From: DATKCA01 sp035544675
Lineage (GTDB): Bacteria; Acidobacteriota; Thermoanaerobaculia; Gp7-AA8
Assembly: GCA_035544675.1 (NCBI GenBank)
Contig: DATKCA010000180.1
Span: forward strand, 1-7,484
DNA: 7,484 nt
Reading direction: 5' to 3'
Shown here: piece by piece, positions 6,054 to 7,484 of the stretch
Numbering within the stretch: the stretch's first letter is position 1
How the letters are laid out: the number at the start of each line of letters is the position of its first letter
Translations under genes and position numbers: made by a program
Notes under the pieces: model-generated
The model's database searches: none
The model's input: only the letters and a program-made list of their open reading frames with translations
What the model was told of the DNA's origin: nothing

Positions 6054-6971
6054 ATGCACGACAGCACTGACGGCGTTCGGATGCCTCGGCAGGCCCGGCC
6101 GGACAAACCGGTCAACCGGCGCGCCGGCATCCGCCCGGAATGGCTGAAGATCCGTGTGCCCGGCGACCTCGATCAGCTTCCTGTCTCCAAGCTGATGAAC
6201 GACCTGAAGCTCAATACCGTCTGCCAGGAGGCGCGCTGCCCCAACATCTTCGAGTGCTGGAACGCCGGGACGGCGACGTTCATGATCCTCGGGGAGATCT
6301 GCACGCGCCGCTGCACGTTCTGCGCGGTGGGGAAAGGGCAACCGCTGGCCGCGGACGCCGATGAGCCGCGCCGGGTGGCCGAAGCGGTGGTCAGGATGGG
6401 CGTGCGCCACGCCGTGATCACCATGGTGAACCGCGACGATCTCCCGGACGGCGGAGCGGAGCTGGTGGCGCGCACGGTCGAAGCGGTCCGCGATCGCAGT
6501 GGCGCCGCCGTCGAGGTGCTCATCTCCGATCTGGAAGGCAATCGCAACGCTCTGGCAACCGTGCTCGCGTCGCGGCCGGAAGTCGTCGCGCACAACGTCG
6601 AGACGATTCCGCGCCTCTATCCGCAGGTCCGCCCCGTCGCGAAGTACGCGCGCTCGCTGGACCTGCTCCGCTGGGCACACCAGGAGCGGTTCGACGGCAT
6701 GCTCACCAAATCCAGCATCATGCTCGGCCTCGGCGAGACCGGGGACGAGGTGATGGCGGTCGCCTCGGATCTGCGCGCCGCGGGCGTCGACATCTTCACC
6801 ATGGGCCAGTACCTCGCGCCGACCGGCAATCATCATCCGGTACGGCGGTACTACTCACCGGAGGAGTTCCGCGAGCTGGGCGATCGCGCCCGCGCGCTGG
6901 GGTTCCATCACGTGGAGTCCGCGCCGCTGGTGCGAAGCTCGTATATGGCGCACAGAGCTCTTGCGAGCTAA
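6054..6971 (+). CDS. lipA: Lipoyl synthase (radical SAM)
   Basis: LipA inserts sulfur at C6 and C8 of protein-bound octanoyl groups, completing lipoate on E2. From ATG 6054 it has 305 residues. The auxiliary [4Fe-4S] cluster motif CQEARCPNIFEC gives Cys57, Cys62 and Cys68. The radical SAM motif CTRRCTFC gives Cys83, Cys87 and Cys90. NRDDLPDGGA, the EGN of DLEGN, and the C-terminal RSSY (294-297), whose serine binds the auxiliary cluster, are all present. Two starts compete. GTG 6021 overlaps the upstream TGA as GTGA, but its extra residues SEGSRGSGGS come from the dispersed repeat. ATG 6054 has GGGAGG at 6044-6049, 4 bases upstream. I prefer 6054. ATG 6081 is also possible, since conserved sequence begins only near RPEWLKIR. 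The gene is translationally close to lipB, and a ferredoxin follows after 18 bases. Confidence 0.95.
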   Translation: MHDSTDGVRMPRQARPDKPVNRRAGIRPEWLKIRVPGDLDQLPVSKLMNDLKLNTVCQEARCPNIFECWNAGTATFMILGEICTRRCTFCAVGKGQPLAADADEPRRVAEAVVRMGVRHAVITMVNRDDLPDGGAELVARTVEAVRDRSGAAVEVLISDLEGNRNALATVLASRPEVVAHNVETIPRLYPQVRPVAKYARSLDLLRWAHQERFDGMLTKSSIMLGLGETGDEVMAVASDLRAAGVDIFTMGQYLAPTGNHHPVRRYYSPEEFRELGDRARALGFHHVESAPLVRSSYMAHRALAS

Positions 6972-6976
6972 GAGCT
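6956..6976 (+). other. Short inverted repeat across the lipA stop codon
   Basis: AGCTCTT (6956-6962) pairs exactly with AAGAGCT (6970-6976) around a 7-base loop, spanning the lipA TAA. No T run follows, so an intrinsic terminator is unlikely. It could mark a processing or attenuation point before the ferredoxin gene, or be chance in a stretch rich in AGCT. Confidence 0.3.
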
Positions 6977-6981
6977 ACAAT
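6976..6981 (+). promoter_or_regulatory. Possible -10 box for a leaderless ferredoxin transcript
   Basis: TACAAT matches five of six bases of the -10 consensus and ends 8 bases before ATG 6990. No Shine-Dalgarno sequence is visible in front of the ferredoxin. This spacing is the usual one for leaderless transcripts, where the -10 box sits just before the start codon. No -35 is evident. The alternative is simple read-through from lipA. Confidence 0.25.
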
Positions 6982-6989
6982 CGAAGCTC

Positions 6990-7268
6990 ATGCCCCGCCT
7001 GACGTTCGCTGATGAGGGGAAGAGCGCTGAGTGCCCGGCCGGAAAAACGGTTCTCTCCTGTGCCGAGGCGATGGGCATCAAAATCAGTCACGTGTGCGGC
7101 GGGGACGGCGCATGCGGGACCTGCAGGATCGAGGTCGTAGAGGGATGGGACCAGCTCACCCCGCCCACGCCGGATGAGACGTACAAAGAGCTCGAGAAGC
7201 CTCACCGCCTGTCATGCCAGGCCAAGCTCCTCGGCGACTTGATTGTCAAAGTGGCAAAGATCGAATAG
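6990..7268 (+). CDS. [2Fe-2S] ferredoxin
   Basis: A 92-residue soluble electron carrier of the plant/adrenodoxin fold class. The cluster ligands are Cys36, Cys42 and Cys45 in HVCGGDGACGTC, and Cys76 in RLSCQ, giving the spacing CX5CX2CX30C. Cys15 and Cys24 are extra and lie outside the motif. Length and motif order are normal for the family. The position directly after lipA suggests that it supplies electrons to the radical SAM cluster or helps LipA, which consumes its own auxiliary cluster. That link is inferred from position only. The ATG has no evident ribosome binding site, and a TACAAT box precedes it. A general ferredoxin unrelated to LipA remains possible. Confidence 0.88.
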   Translation: MPRLTFADEGKSAECPAGKTVLSCAEAMGIKISHVCGGDGACGTCRIEVVEGWDQLTPPTPDETYKELEKPHRLSCQAKLLGDLIVKVAKIE

Positions 7269-7281
7269 GTATGCTGTACCC

Positions 7282-7337
7282 CCGGTTTCCGGTTTCCGGT
7301 TACCGGTTTCCGGTTTCCGGCTACCGGTTTCCGGCTA
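7282..7337. repeat. Eight-unit heptanucleotide tandem repeat (CCGGTTT type)
   Basis: Eight 7-bp units run without gaps: CCGG followed in turn by TTT, TTT, TTA, TTT, TTT, CTA, TTT, CTA. The units group into two 21-bp triplets (TTT, TTT, NTA) and a shorter third group, suggesting duplication at both 7-bp and 21-bp scale. It fills most of the 79-bp gap between the ferredoxin stop and the next start codon. Each CCGG is self-complementary, so several small hairpins are possible. Its role is unknown. Confidence 0.95.
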
Positions 7338-7347
7338 CGTTAGGACG

Positions 7348-7484
7348 ATGCTCGACATCCTCTACGAGGACGAGGCCCTGATCTTCGTGAACAAGCCGGC
7401 CGGCATCGTCGTCCAGCGAGGCTACGATCCCGATGAGCCCGTGCTCCTCGAGCTTGCCGCGGCGCACACGTCGCCGATCTTCCT
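7348..7484 (+). CDS. RluA-family RNA pseudouridine synthase, N-terminal part (cut by window end)
   Basis: The 45 visible codons give MLDILYEDEALIFVNKPAGIV followed by VQRG. The pattern hlYEDeaLifVNKPaGivv is the characteristic N-terminal strand region of RluA/RluC/RluD-type pseudouridine synthases, which isomerise uridine in ribosomal or transfer RNA. The catalytic Asp motif (HRLD) would lie beyond the window, so activity and subfamily cannot be judged. No S4 domain precedes this region, which argues for a short RluA-type or stand-alone form. AGGA at 7342-7345 is only 2 bases from ATG, too close to be a good ribosome binding site. The gene follows a tandem repeat and may be transcribed separately from the lipoate genes. 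Confidence 0.8.
   Translation, partial: MLDILYEDEALIFVNKPAGIVVQRGYDPDEPVLLELAAAHTSPIF

Noticed and set aside
5682..6836. 384-codon minus-strand open frame opposite lipB-nudix and lipA
   Set aside because: It is antisense to the Nudix box and LipA cluster motifs, and it crosses two gene boundaries.
7268..7280. GGTA..TACC hairpin after the ferredoxin as a terminator
   Set aside because: The stem is only four base pairs and no T run follows.
7282..7337. CRISPR array
   Set aside because: The units are 7 bp and contiguous, with no spacers and no cas genes nearby.

Overview
The window is GC-rich, densely packed bacterial DNA. Almost every confident gene lies on the plus strand with gaps of 0 to 80 bp. 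The gene order, the codon usage, and a dispersed intergenic repeat of the CCCGAGCG..AGCGAAGGATC type recall uncultured Acidobacteriota or a similar GC-rich phylum. That placement is an inference from memory and was not tested.

Layout. Positions 1-229 hold the last 13 codons of an upstream plus-strand gene, a perfect 13-bp inverted repeat, and, on the minus strand, the C-terminal stub of a beta-propeller-like (NHL/SMP-30 style) protein that lacks its 5' part. A TATAAT box and a strong ribosome binding site then lead into the main gene run. The run is dihydrolipoamide dehydrogenase E3 (230-1636), a dihydrolipoamide acyltransferase E2 with an 18-bp coding tandem repeat in its linker (1663-3126), a secreted HExxH/TPR metallopeptidase-like protein starting on the base after the E2 stop (3127-4929), octanoyltransferase LipB fused to a Nudix hydrolase (4951-6024), lipoyl synthase LipA (6054-6971, possibly from 6021), and a [2Fe-2S] ferredoxin (6990-7268). 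A heptanucleotide tandem repeat (7282-7337) separates these from the start of an RluA-family pseudouridine synthase, which is cut by the window edge (7348-7484).

How the genes fit together. E2 carries the lipoyl-lysine arm of a 2-oxoacid dehydrogenase complex and E3 reoxidises it. LipB places octanoate on the E2 lysine and LipA inserts the two sulfurs. The ferredoxin next door is a plausible electron donor for LipA. The cluster thus joins a lipoylated enzyme to the enzymes that lipoylate it. No E1 gene is visible; it may lie outside the window.

The least ordinary elements are the LipB-Nudix fusion, the exported peptidase inside the lipoylation run, a dispersed repeat that supplies the stop codon of lipB-nudix and possibly the first codons of lipA, the E2 linker repeat, and the truncated beta-propeller stub. 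I do not see a defence system, mobile element, CRISPR array or RNA gene.
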